This document shows positions 34,466-44,100 of a DNA stretch of 64,000 nucleotides, one piece after another. Positions within the stretch are counted from its first letter, which is position 1. Each line of letters begins with the position of its first letter. The translations under genes and the position numbers were made by a program. A model generated the notes under the pieces. That model did not search any database and had not been told where the DNA came from. It worked only from the letters and a program-made list of their open reading frames with translations. This stretch comes from Podospora pseudocomata (Eukaryota > Ascomycota > Sordariomycetes > Sordariales > Podosporaceae): positions 3,410,001-3,474,000 of the forward strand of contig NW_026946363.1 in the NCBI RefSeq assembly GCF_035222375.1. The letters run 5' to 3'.

Positions 34466-34730
34466 TAAAGGGGAGTGTTGCTCCTGGCTAAACTGAGATA
34501 GTGCCACTGACTTCGAACCCCCGCCTATCTGTAAAGGATTTCGGCATAATAAAACAGAACAAAGGGTACTTTCAAATAGTTTTTAACAAGTTGATAATAA
34601 TATAGCTTTTGAAGTATAAAATAAATCATTCTAATGAAATTATAAGTATCTTTGTAAACAAAAAGAAAACAAATAATGTAAATCATTTTAAATATATTTT
34701 ATTATTCCTTTTTTAATATTTCTTTTAACT

Positions 34731-34858
34731 TGTCACGGCAGGGCAGACCACTGCGCCAAACCTGTTGTGATTGCTATCAAAAGCTACAAGTGAGCCAAGC
34801 TTCCTGGCTTGGCTCGCTCCAGTGGTATATATATGGTGACGCCGCCACAGCCGTCACA
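34731..34858 (-). repeat. TRIM 3' LTR (128 bp)
   Basis: Identical to 35084-35211. Contains a TATA-like TATATATA, a 9-bp perfect hairpin (GAGCCAAGC / GCTTGGCTC) and a second copy of the A box at 34748-34758. Confidence 0.8.
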
Positions 34859-35046
34859 TCTCCCCCCCCTCGACGAGAGCCCCCGCGAGCTGCTGCTCCA
34901 GCGAGGCCTTCGAGTGCCATTTATCATCGAGAAGAGGGCATATATATGGTAACTGAAAGTCCTACCACTCCATATACCCGAGCGCGGTCTTCCCGGCAGC
35001 AAGCTCCAGAGTACATGCAAAGCGGGCTCAGACTTTCCAAGAGCGT

Positions 35047-35111
35047 GGCTCGAACCCACGCTCCCGTGCAAGCTTGGCTCAAATGTCACGGCAGGGCAGA
35101 CCACTGCGCCA
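35047..35111 (-). promoter_or_regulatory. Putative split Pol III promoter (A box in LTR, B box in internal region)
   Basis: Read on the minus strand: TGGCGCAGTGG at 35111-35101 matches the A-box consensus, and GGTTCGAGCC at 35056-35047 matches the B box, starting 55 nt after the A box, within the range of tRNA genes with long variable arms. Around the B box, CGTGG and CCACG form a perfect five-pair T stem. The acceptor stem is not formed, so this is a tRNA-derived promoter and not a tRNA gene. Activity is inferred. Confidence 0.55.
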
Positions 35112-35211
35112 AACCTGTTGTGATTGCTATCAAAAGCTACAAGTGAGCCAAGCTTCCTGGCTTGGCTCGCTCCAGTGGTATATATATGGTGACGCCGCCA
35201 CAGCCGTCACA
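35084..35211 (-). repeat. TRIM 5' LTR (128 bp)
   Basis: Identical partner of 34731-34858; outside it the target duplication TAACT (35212-35216) matches 34726-34730. Confidence 0.8.
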
Positions 35212-35369
35212 TAACTTTAAATAAAACAAATATTATTAAACAATTCCTAGAAAATATTCTGCTTATATAATTGTTATTGAACTAGTTACTATTAATAACG
35301 TTAATGAAAGTATTATTTTAATATAACTTTTAATGTGTAAATTAAACTGTAATTTAGACTTTATAAATA

Positions 35370-37228
35370 ACGTGATCCACCATTGACCCGCGCACCCCAT
35401 TGACCCGCGCACTTTTCTATCGCAACACGACCTCCAAAGGCAATTGCTCCATCACACCACAAAACACTATGTCTGTGCAAACCCAAGAAGCCAGAATCAT
35501 CCTTGCCATCGAGGCTATCCATACGAGCAAAAATATGTCTCGCCGACGTGCAGCCAAGATCTACAACGTCCCTGAAACAACCCTCCGCGACAGAATGAAC
35601 GGAATCACCCCTAAAGCCGATAGCTATCACGGCCGTTCGAATTTAACGAAGATCGAAGAGGAGGTAATTGTTCAATATATACTCGACCGAGATTCGCGAG
35701 GTTTTCGCCCCGGATTGTCGACGTGGGTGATATGGCCAATCTCCTGCTTCGGAAACGCGGTGCGCGACAGGTCGGAAAGAACTGGCCAGACCGCTTCGTT
35801 GCACGACGTCCAGAGTTAAAGACGCGTTTTAATCGCGTCTATGACTATCAAAGAGGCCTCTGTGAAGATCCCGCAATTATTGAGCCATGGTTCCGACTGG
35901 TTGCCAACATGCGTGCGAAATACGGTATCCTCGACTGCGACATCTATAACTTCGACGAAACCGGCTTTATGATGGGCATGATACGTCCAGGGATGGTGGT
36001 TACGCGCTCCGATCGGGTCGGTAAACCAAAGGCTATTCAGCCGGGTAATCGGGAATGGGCGACAGCGATTTGCACTGTCGCTGGCGACGGGTATGTGGTG
36101 CCGCCTTTCTTGGTGGTGAAGGGCCGTTTCCACCTCGCTAGCTGGTACTCCGAACATCAGATACCTGACGACTGGGCCGTCGCAACAACAACCAACGGAT
36201 GGACAGATAATAAGACTGCTCTGGAATGGCTGCAGCATTTTGATGAGCACACTAAACACCGTCGGAGGGGTGTATATCGGATGCTGGTGCTCGACGGCCA
36301 TGAGAGCCATGTTAACGCCGAATTCGAGGACTATTGCAAGGAGAATAACATTGTCACCATTTGTCTGCCTTCCCATTCCTCGCATCTTACCCAGCCTCGA
36401 TGTGGGTTGTTATAGCGTCCTAAAGAAGATGTACGGTGCTGAAATCGAGCACTTCATCAAAGCCCGGATCACGCATATCACGAAGCCCGAGTTCTTCCTT
36501 GCGTTCAAAGCCGCCTTCAGCCGGACTTTCACCCAAGAAAACGTTCTCGGGGGTTTTCGGGGGTCTGGACTTATCCCCTACGACCCGCAGGCCGTCCTTT
36601 CGAAGCTAGATGTCAAGTTGCGGACACCAATCCCCCCTGGGACCCCTGATGGGCCACCAACACCTTGGGCCTTTAAGACGCCCAAGACTACCAACGAAGC
36701 CCTCTCGCAGTCTACCCTTATTGAAGCTCGGATTGCAAGACATCAGTCGAGCTCTCCGACTCCGATTTTAGCTGCTGTTGATCAGCTTTCGAAAGGAATA
36801 CAGGTATTTTCCCATCGGGTGACCCTTTTACAAGCCGAGGTACGGACACTTCAAGAGGCCAACGAAGCACTTTCCAAGCGTCGGAGGGCCAAACGGACGC
36901 ATCTCCAAGACGGAGGTGCTATTAGTGGAAGCCAGGCCAGGGAGATAATGGCAGAGAAGGGTGTGGTTGAGGAGGGAGGGCATGTCGAGGAGGAAAATGA
37001 AGGGTCGTCAAAGAGGCGTCGGACGGGTTCGCGGCTCTGTGGCATCTGCCGCAAGGCTGGCCACAATGCAAGGACATGCCCAGAGGCTGGAGAAATACAT
37101 AGTTCAAGCGATTCTGAGTAGTTTCAATTGATTGCATTGGTTTTTGGTGGACCTCTGGCAGTTTGGAATGATGATGTCTAGAAAAGTGCGCGGGTCAATG
37201 GGGTGCGCGGGTCAATGGTGGATCACGT
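35370..37228 (+). mobile_element. Fot1/pogo-type DNA transposon, element A
   Basis: 1859 bp, flanked by TA on both sides (TA target duplication). Ends are perfect inverted repeats starting ACGTGATCCAC. Each end carries two direct copies of CATTGACCCGCGCAC with a 17-bp period (35381 and 35398 on the left; 37186 and 37203, inverted, on the right). It holds one transposase gene on the plus strand, broken by two frameshifts. Its core is almost identical to element E, but its iterons and N-terminal coding part differ. Confidence 0.93.
35469..37121 (+). pseudogene. Element A transposase (DDE superfamily, HTH_psq/CENP-B-type), frameshifted
   Basis: Starts MSVQTQEARIILAIEAIHTS with a helix-turn-helix (RRRAAKIYNVPETTLRDRM), then a second, CENP-B/Tc5-type DNA-binding region (RQVGKNWPDRF, RPELKTRFNRVYDYQR). 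Catalytic motifs are YNFDETGFMMG, LVLDGHESH and QP|LDVG. The C-terminus is a basic coiled-coil-like segment (EALSKRRRAKRTH) followed by a CCHC zinc knuckle (CGICRKAGHNARTCP). Compared with element E there is one G missing at about 35700 (after RDSRG) and two bases missing at about 36396, splitting the third catalytic Asp motif. The product is therefore not intact. The three frames are 35469-35700, about 35701-36395 and about 36397-37121. Confidence 0.9.
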
Positions 37229-37370
37229 TATAAGTTATGTTTATTATTATTTCTATGTTCTAAAAATATCAGATATTTTTTTATCATAATTGTATACTCA
37301 ATATTTATTTAAAAGTTGAAAGAAGACAATTAATAAAAGTAAATATATTTCAATTATAATACTTTCTGTA

Positions 37371-39231
37371 ACGTACATTATCAGTGAGTGAGGCATATCA
37401 GTAGGTGAAGCACCTTCTACTACTCTATTACAACTATCCTCAATTGCTAGACCACAACACTAGGAACCGACTATAATTACATCAGAAGCAGCTGAATCTG
37501 AGGCTTCTTCAGCCTCCTGGCAAGTGCGCGCATTATGGCCAGGCTTGCCGCACACACCACAGCACCGAACCTTCGTACGGACCCCCCCTGCACCACTACC
37601 ATCCTGCTGCGTTTCTTGCACTCCCTCCGCATCCACAGCCTTTTGGTCCAGTAGATCATTTGCATCCTGTATAGCAAGTGATCCTCCGAGCCGTACACGT
37701 GTTTTTTTAGCTCTCCGGCGCTTACTTAGTGCCTCATTGGCCTTGCGGAGCGAAGCGTTCTCTGACTGAAGGAGGGCCACCTGGTGCATCACAGCCATCG
37801 TACCCTTAGTAAGCTGGTCTACAGCAGCTAACATCGAAGTCGGGGAGCTATTTTGATGGTTGGTAATACGAGTCTTAATGAGCGTTGACTGTGAGTTGGC
37901 TTCTCGGGGGTTGGGTGGTGTCTGGAATACTCAAGGTTGTGGAGTACCGGGCCGTGAGGTCGGGGGTGTTGGCGTACAAAGCTTTACATCCAGCTTGGAA
38001 AGCACCCTTTCTGGATCGTACGGTACAAGGCCAGCACCTGCAAAGCCACCCTGTATATTCTTCTCCGTTATAGAGGCGAAGAAGGCCTCGCGGAAGGCAC
38101 AGAGGAAATCGACCTTGCTTACGTGGTTGATATATGCACGCATTAAGTCCTCAACCTGGCGACCATACGCCTGCTTCAGCGGCCCAAAGCAGCCGACATC
38201 GAGTGGCTAGAGGTAGTGTGAAGAATGCGGAGGCATGCAGAGCGTGATAATGTTGTTCTGCTGGCAGTAGCGCTCGAATCCGGTCGAGTGGTGGCTTTCG
38301 TGGCCGTCGAGGATTAACAACCGGTATTTGCCCTTTGTGCGGGACGCTGTGTGATAGTCGAAGTGCTTGATCCAATCTAGGCCTACCGGATTGGTAGTCC
38401 AGCCATTATCGGTTGTTGCAATGCGCCAGGTGGCCGGAAGGCTGCACTCTTGATACCAATTGGCGAGGTGATATTGCCCAGCTAAGATGGTAATGGGCGG
38501 GATAGCCCAACCCAAAGCATTCACGCCCTGAATAACCGTAGCCCACTCACGATTGCCAGGCTGGGCCTGTTTGGCCTTGCTACGGCCGTCCGAGGTCGTA
38601 ACCACCATGCCCGTGAAGATAATGCCCATCATAAACCCAGTCTCGTCGAAGTTGTAGATATCGTCATCTACAATACCGTACTTAGCCTTGGTGTTCCGTA
38701 CGAGCGTAAACCACTCGGCAATGGCCTTTGGATCCTCGCACTTGGCCCTCTGGTAGTCGTATCTACGCGTAAAACGCGTCCGGAGCTCTGGCTGGCGTTT
38801 GACGAACCGGTGTGCCCAAAGCTTGCCGACAGGAGGCGCGTCGCGGGCGCATAGCAGTTGGTTGGCCATATTTTCCACACCACTTAATCTCGGTGGAAAA
38901 GCTCGCGCAGATAGCTCAATTATATATTGAACAATCGTTTTTTCTTCCAAGTCCGTAAGTTTGCGCGAATTAGCTGGAGTATCGCGTCGTGCAGGTATAC
39001 CGGCAAGTCGACGGCGAATAGTTCTATCGTCAACTTTGTAGATCTTCGCTGCGGCTCGTTTGCTTAGGTTTTTGTTGTTTTTTATAGCTTCAGCGGCCAG
39101 AATTACTCTAGCTTCGTTAGAGGTAGAAGACATGGTTTTTGGTTGAGAAATGGATTGTTGAAGGTGGAGGGTCAGGTCGCGTCAAAAAGTGCGGCGCTCG
39201 CTTATCTGCGGCGCTCGCTTATCACGCACGT
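37371..39231 (-). mobile_element. Fot1/pogo-type DNA transposon, element B
   Basis: 1861 bp at a TA target. The right end has two 17-bp units TGCGGCGCTCGCTTATC (39190-39206 and 39207-39223); the left end also has two 17-bp units (37379-37395 and 37396-37412), but of a different sequence (TATCAGTGAGTGAGGCA and TATCAGTAGGTGAAGCA). The first ACGT bases agree. The transposase is on the minus strand. Confidence 0.9.
37460..39133 (-). pseudogene. Element B transposase with two premature stops
   Basis: ATG at 39133 (MSSTSNEARVILAAEAIKNN), helix-turn-helix KRAAAKIYKVDDRTIRRRL, CENP-B-like region (PPVGKLWAHRFVKRQPELRT), catalytic YNFDETGFMMG and LILDGHESHH. The Gln codon of LQPLDVG is TAG at 38209-38207, one codon pair before the third catalytic Asp; element G has CAG there, so this is a C-to-T change at CpA, the RIP-preferred context. 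A second stop (TGA for TGG) lies at about 37931. The C-terminus retains the CCHC knuckle (CGVCGKPGHNARTCQ). It is closely related to elements C, D and G. Confidence 0.9.
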
Positions 39232-39830
39232 TACCATCCTTAAATAAAAAATTAAACGGACCGGCTCATTTAAATCGTGGAATAGTATTTACGAAATTAT
39301 AATTATTTTCAGTAGGACGATTAAATTAAACTATTACCTCTGGTTTATTTAGTATATAATATATGAATAATAAAAATGATTAAAGTGATATTAATTCTTG
39401 GAAATCTTAAATATAAAGTAAGTTCACGGTAAAGACCTTTGATTAAGGTGTTTAGGGCTAGGGTTAAGGTCAATAAGTTATATATACTTTATAGTAAACA
39501 TAAAAAAAAACTGGAGTTTATGAGAGAGAAAATATGGAGATATTATAATACTAAAAGGCTCGAGGGACCTCGCCTTAAAGGAAAATTGTAAAGTTTTTAC
39601 ATATAACTTTTATATTAAAAAGCTTAATAAGAAACTAAATTATAGGAAACTAAATTTACTTTAAGTAAAAAAGAAAATATCAGTAATAATAGACGGATTT
39701 GAGCTACTTCATATAATATATTTATAGTTATATACCTTTTATATTGTATCTTTAAAACCTATATTACCGGTAAATATAATTAATATATAGAAATTAGCGG
39801 AGGATGAAGAAGAAAAGTATGATATAGAAG

Positions 39831-40074
39831 TGTAACGGGATTTGCCCGATATAGGCCTCGGTAACTCTCGGCCATGTGTGGAGATCCTAAGGATGAAGCT
39901 ATTCCGAGAACACACTTGGCACTGCAGACTGGAACACCTGGAACCTTCTCTTTCAGCGCTCAGACCAACTTGCACAATTATATCAGAAGAGCGCTGGACA
40001 ACCTTCTTCCCTTTTTTCTTTCTTTTATTCTTCACTCAAGGATCTTAGTATAGTAGGTAGCACCAATTGCAACA
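39831..40074 (+). repeat. Possible solo LTR (TG...CA, about 244 bp)
   Basis: A GC-richer block starting TGTAACGGGATTTGCCCG and ending CACCAATTGCAACA inside AT-rich DNA. It begins TG and ends CA and contains a T/C-rich stretch before the end. A flanking target duplication was not found, and the strand is arbitrary. Confidence 0.4.
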
Positions 40075-40693
40075 CATTGCTGCGAACCCATTACAAGAAG
40101 GGATATTGAATTACGGTTTAATAAAGGTTACTTCAGATATTTAATTAGTTAATTAGTGTATTCGGCTATACATAACTCTTAAAAACTAATAATGAATTTT
40201 AATTGTATGACTAAATTAAAGGCATTTTACGGATAACATTTAAACCGGCTAAAACAAATATAAGTAAAAAGAAGGTATACTAAGAGCGAAAATCATTAAT
40301 CGATCTGAATGTACTTAAAACCTCGACGGGAATCGAACGTATACCTCCAGTATAATGGTTAACGTACTATATAATATATTATAAAGTAAATAGGTACGAA
40401 AGAATTTAAATATAAACAACGTTATATATTTTAACTACTTTAAAAAGTTAAAGGCATATTATAAATAGTACTTTAGGTCGTTATCAAGGAACGACCGGCT
40501 ATATTAAGATTTAAAGAAAGGTCGGAAAATTGGTTAAAACCTAATGAGGGATCTAGAAAGAAACAGTCGGAAAGCATAGCGACGGAGGATTTTACTATAG
40601 GATCGTTCTGAACAAAGGCGGCATAAGTAAATTATTTTCTAAATTTAACCCTTTCTAACTTTTCTATACTATAAATTATAGGAGACGGTATAA

Positions 40694-41120
40694 TGTTACA
40701 TCGTTGATGAGGAACCAACGCACGGAGCACGGGACGCTCTTGTCCAATCATTACGGACTAATCGGAAGTGGAGCGAAAGGCTCGCAGTGATCCAGGTGAG
40801 CGGAGCGACAGGATCACGGTGAGCAGAGTGAGCCACTGGAGGGAAAGGTGATCCAGGTGATCCACAGGTCTATATATACGGAGGAACTGGCTGGTGTAGA
40901 TGGACAGTTCCGCAGTATGCAATATAAGTCACAATGGTTGGTATTTAGACTATTGTGATTGACACAAGCCATTGTTGTACACTGTTTAGCTGTACCTAAC
41001 CAGGAGTATTTAGAAGTGCCTTTAACTAGTATACCTTTTAGAGGTTCTGGATAGAAGTTCGCCACGCACGGTTCCCGGTCCCAATTTTATTAGTCCGTTC
41101 TGGACCGTAGACCGTAAGCC
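40694..41120. repeat. GC-richer island, possible retrotransposon LTR remnant
   Basis: Starts TGTTACATCGTTGATGAGG. It contains a series of related GTGAGC/GTGATCC motifs (40790-40860) and a TATA-like TCTATATATACGG at about 40869. The right border is unclear and no target duplication was found. Confidence 0.35.
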
Positions 41121-44100
41121 CTGTTATAGTCTTCACTTTTGATATTTTTAACATAGGTTTTCCCCCTTTAACCGTAACGATACTTAAACGTATATAAAAA
41201 TATTACTATAAAACAAAAGAGCTCTTTTTTTCTTCTTGTATTCTTTACCGTAGTTAGTCCGTTACATTTTATACCATTTTGTTTTCTCCTCAATTTCCTT
41301 TGTTATAACCTCCAGTCTTTCACGATACTCTAAATATATACGCTATAAAACTGTATATAACAGTTCTAATATTAATTTCGCGTGTAAATATATCTTTTTT
41401 TCCTTCTGATATTACAACGAACAGTCTGGTAATAACTCTAACGATAAGTAAAATAAAGAATTAAAATATAAAAAAGTAAAACCTTAAAATATAAAAAGTA
41501 AAACCTTTGAAACCAAGTTTCGTTTCTAATTAATTTTTTCCGAGTCAATTAAACGAGCCGTTCTCTTCGTTCACGTGAAACACTATTATTCGTACGTAAT
41601 ATTCAGGAGGAGGATATATACATAGGGTAATCTACTACCGCCGGCCTAATTACAGCTTTATTTAAGGTTTGTGTACAGCTTACCGCCGTTCGGAATGTTA
41701 TTCCGTAAGATCCTTTTATTTTAAATCTTTTTTAGGCTTTAACTAACATTCTGATGTCTTTTCAAACCCTCTATAGCCGTTCTCTCTTTGTTAACCGATC
41801 GGAATACCGCCGTAAAACCTTTGTGATTTTTTAAAATAATTAAAAAATTTAATGAATTTTTGTGAATTATTCATGGCTGGATGATTTAATCAATTGTTTC
41901 AATGTTTTAATCAACCCTCGTTAGTTTATGAATCTAATACTTTTTTTATATCCTTATTACTATTTAAGAATTAACTTTATTTATTAATAATAAGGGGTTT
42001 GAAAGTAAAATGTAAAAGGTACGTAACCGTAAAGGTATTATATTAAGTAACTTAAATCCGTATATTGTTTCCAATATTTTCTTTTAACTTTGAACGGTCC
42101 TACCGTTTCATAGTCTAGCATTTTAGGTTCTTGGTACAAAAATTATACATAGAAAAATGTTTGTATTTCTTTTTTTAAATAAACCTCTTTAAGCTATTTA
42201 AAGTTATAATCCTTGTATTTCCTTGCTCCTATAAACTTTAAACTTTCCTTAAAGTTACCGTAAAATATATATAACTTATACCCTAACTGTAATCTAAGTA
42301 CTCCACACCAAGTCTTTAAAGTAGATTTAATATATATATTTGGCAAAAACCAGTAAAAAATATTACTTAATTTTCTTGAGAATATATTATGTACTGATTA
42401 AACGGTAAGCAATAGTTTCGTTTAGTTATTTTATTCAAAATTAATATATTTCCGTAAATACTACTTTATAACTCAATTTAACGGTTTATTTCAAGGTAGT
42501 AAACTGATAATATTTAACCTTTTACACCAAGGCTCTTTATTAACGTTTTTCAAAACTTAAATATGAATTTGATTTATAGCTTATAATAATTCTTTCGGCT
42601 ATATATATAATAACGTAATAAACCGTAGTTCTATATTTGGTAATTATTGTACCGTTTAAACCTTTTAACAAAGAGAGTATTTATTTAGTAAACCTCTTTA
42701 TTACTTGAATATGTTAGTGTATACATTATCAGTGATGATATTTTTAAACTACAGTAATTTAATAATCATTCGGTTATCAATAATGGTCTTAAAAATCTAT
42801 AATGTTTACACTTTATAGTTTCAAATCTTTTGTACGTATTATATGACTAGATAACTTTCTTAAATTTTTATTACCTTCGGCTAATCAAAATACTACTTAA
42901 TTTTCTCTATAATTTTAAAAATATTCATATGTCCTCCAAACTCTAACTAGTAAATTTGCTTTGTCAATACCATCCTAGTACCTAGCTTTATATAAGTCCG
43001 GTTTATATACTGTAATCGTCCCGAAATTTCTTTCTAAATATCTTACGTCTTTAGCTTTTCCTATTAATATTATTCGGTGGTATCACTTTTAACTTTCCAT
43101 AACATCTCCCAGAAGTAATTTACTGGCAATATATAACGTAGTATTTTATTAAAGGTTTAAATACATATTCAAAGATACCTTCTGGTCTTTTTTATGTAAC
43201 AATAAGAATTTCCTAAAACAATTCGCTTACTGATTGAACGTATTTGACTTAACTTTTTTCGATCCTTTCTAATAAATAATTTGAAATAAAAATAAAAATA
43301 TTTTTAAATATTAAGTTTACCATACGTTAAAAATCTTCTTCATGGGTAAATACCATATATTTTTATAATCCGTATACATATATACTTTGTAATTATCATT
43401 ACCATAGTATAGTCTTTACCTTTCGAACCCTTTAATGATAAGGAATAGTCTGTTATTATATATTAAATAATTTCAACGAACCTCCTTTGACTTTTTCGAA
43501 AAGAAATTACCAGGTATCATTTTCCGTCCATAACTTGCTGACATAATCATCCTCCGATCGTATAATTTTATATATTTACGTTTATTTTAAAATAGCTAAT
43601 TGAGGTTTAATAATTCAAATACCGGATCTTTTGAAATAACCTCTTTTAAATCCCAGAATGTTTACTTTGTTTTTACAGGTAGTAAATCTACAATCTTTTA
43701 ATCAAGTAATGAAATATACATACAATATTTATATACTTCCCGATAAATATCTGATAGAAATTAATAAATTTTAAATCACTTTTAACATACATTTATAATC
43801 ACGGCGTAAACTAATTGTGAGCAGCTGTAGCCTTCTTACACTTTATACAAACTTTAATAATATTATATACTTCAATTATATTTTCTCTTACATGTTAAAC
43901 TTATTCTTTTCTTTATTTATTCAAAATCCCGTTCCGTATAATACGTTTAATATAGTATACTACTGTCTTATTAAAGTACTTCGAAATAAAATAATTCATA
44001 AAAAATAAAACGTCACCGGGATATAATACTAAGCATGAATAATATTACGAAACAACTATAAAATATACAAAATACTTTCATTTATTAATTTGCTTTTTGA

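Larger units (their letters stand above)
34731..35211 (-). mobile_element. TRIM-like mini LTR element (481 bp) with tRNA-like A and B boxes
   Basis: Two identical 128-bp direct repeats (34731-34858 and 35084-35211) flank a 225-bp internal part. Each repeat starts TG and ends CA, with near-perfect terminal inverted ends (TGTCACGGC / GCCGTCACA). The element is flanked by a 5-bp duplication, TAACT, on both sides. On the minus strand a purine tract (AGGGGGGGAGA, 34859-34869) lies directly upstream of the 3' repeat, the position of a polypurine tract, so I orient it minus. There is no coding capacity. On the same strand an A box (TGGCGCAGTGG) sits near the end of the 5' repeat and a B box (GGTTCGAGCC) in the internal part. 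No convincing primer site follows the 5' repeat, so a tRNA-SINE-related origin is the alternative. Confidence 0.78.

Noticed and set aside
34466-34540. GGTTCGAAGTC-like B box on the minus strand near 34508
   Set aside because: No T stem, A box or cloverleaf can be formed around it.
39447-39476. TTTAGGGCTAGGGTTAAGG, telomere-like
   Set aside because: Only about three imperfect TTAGGG-like units inside AT-rich DNA; too short to claim an interstitial telomere.
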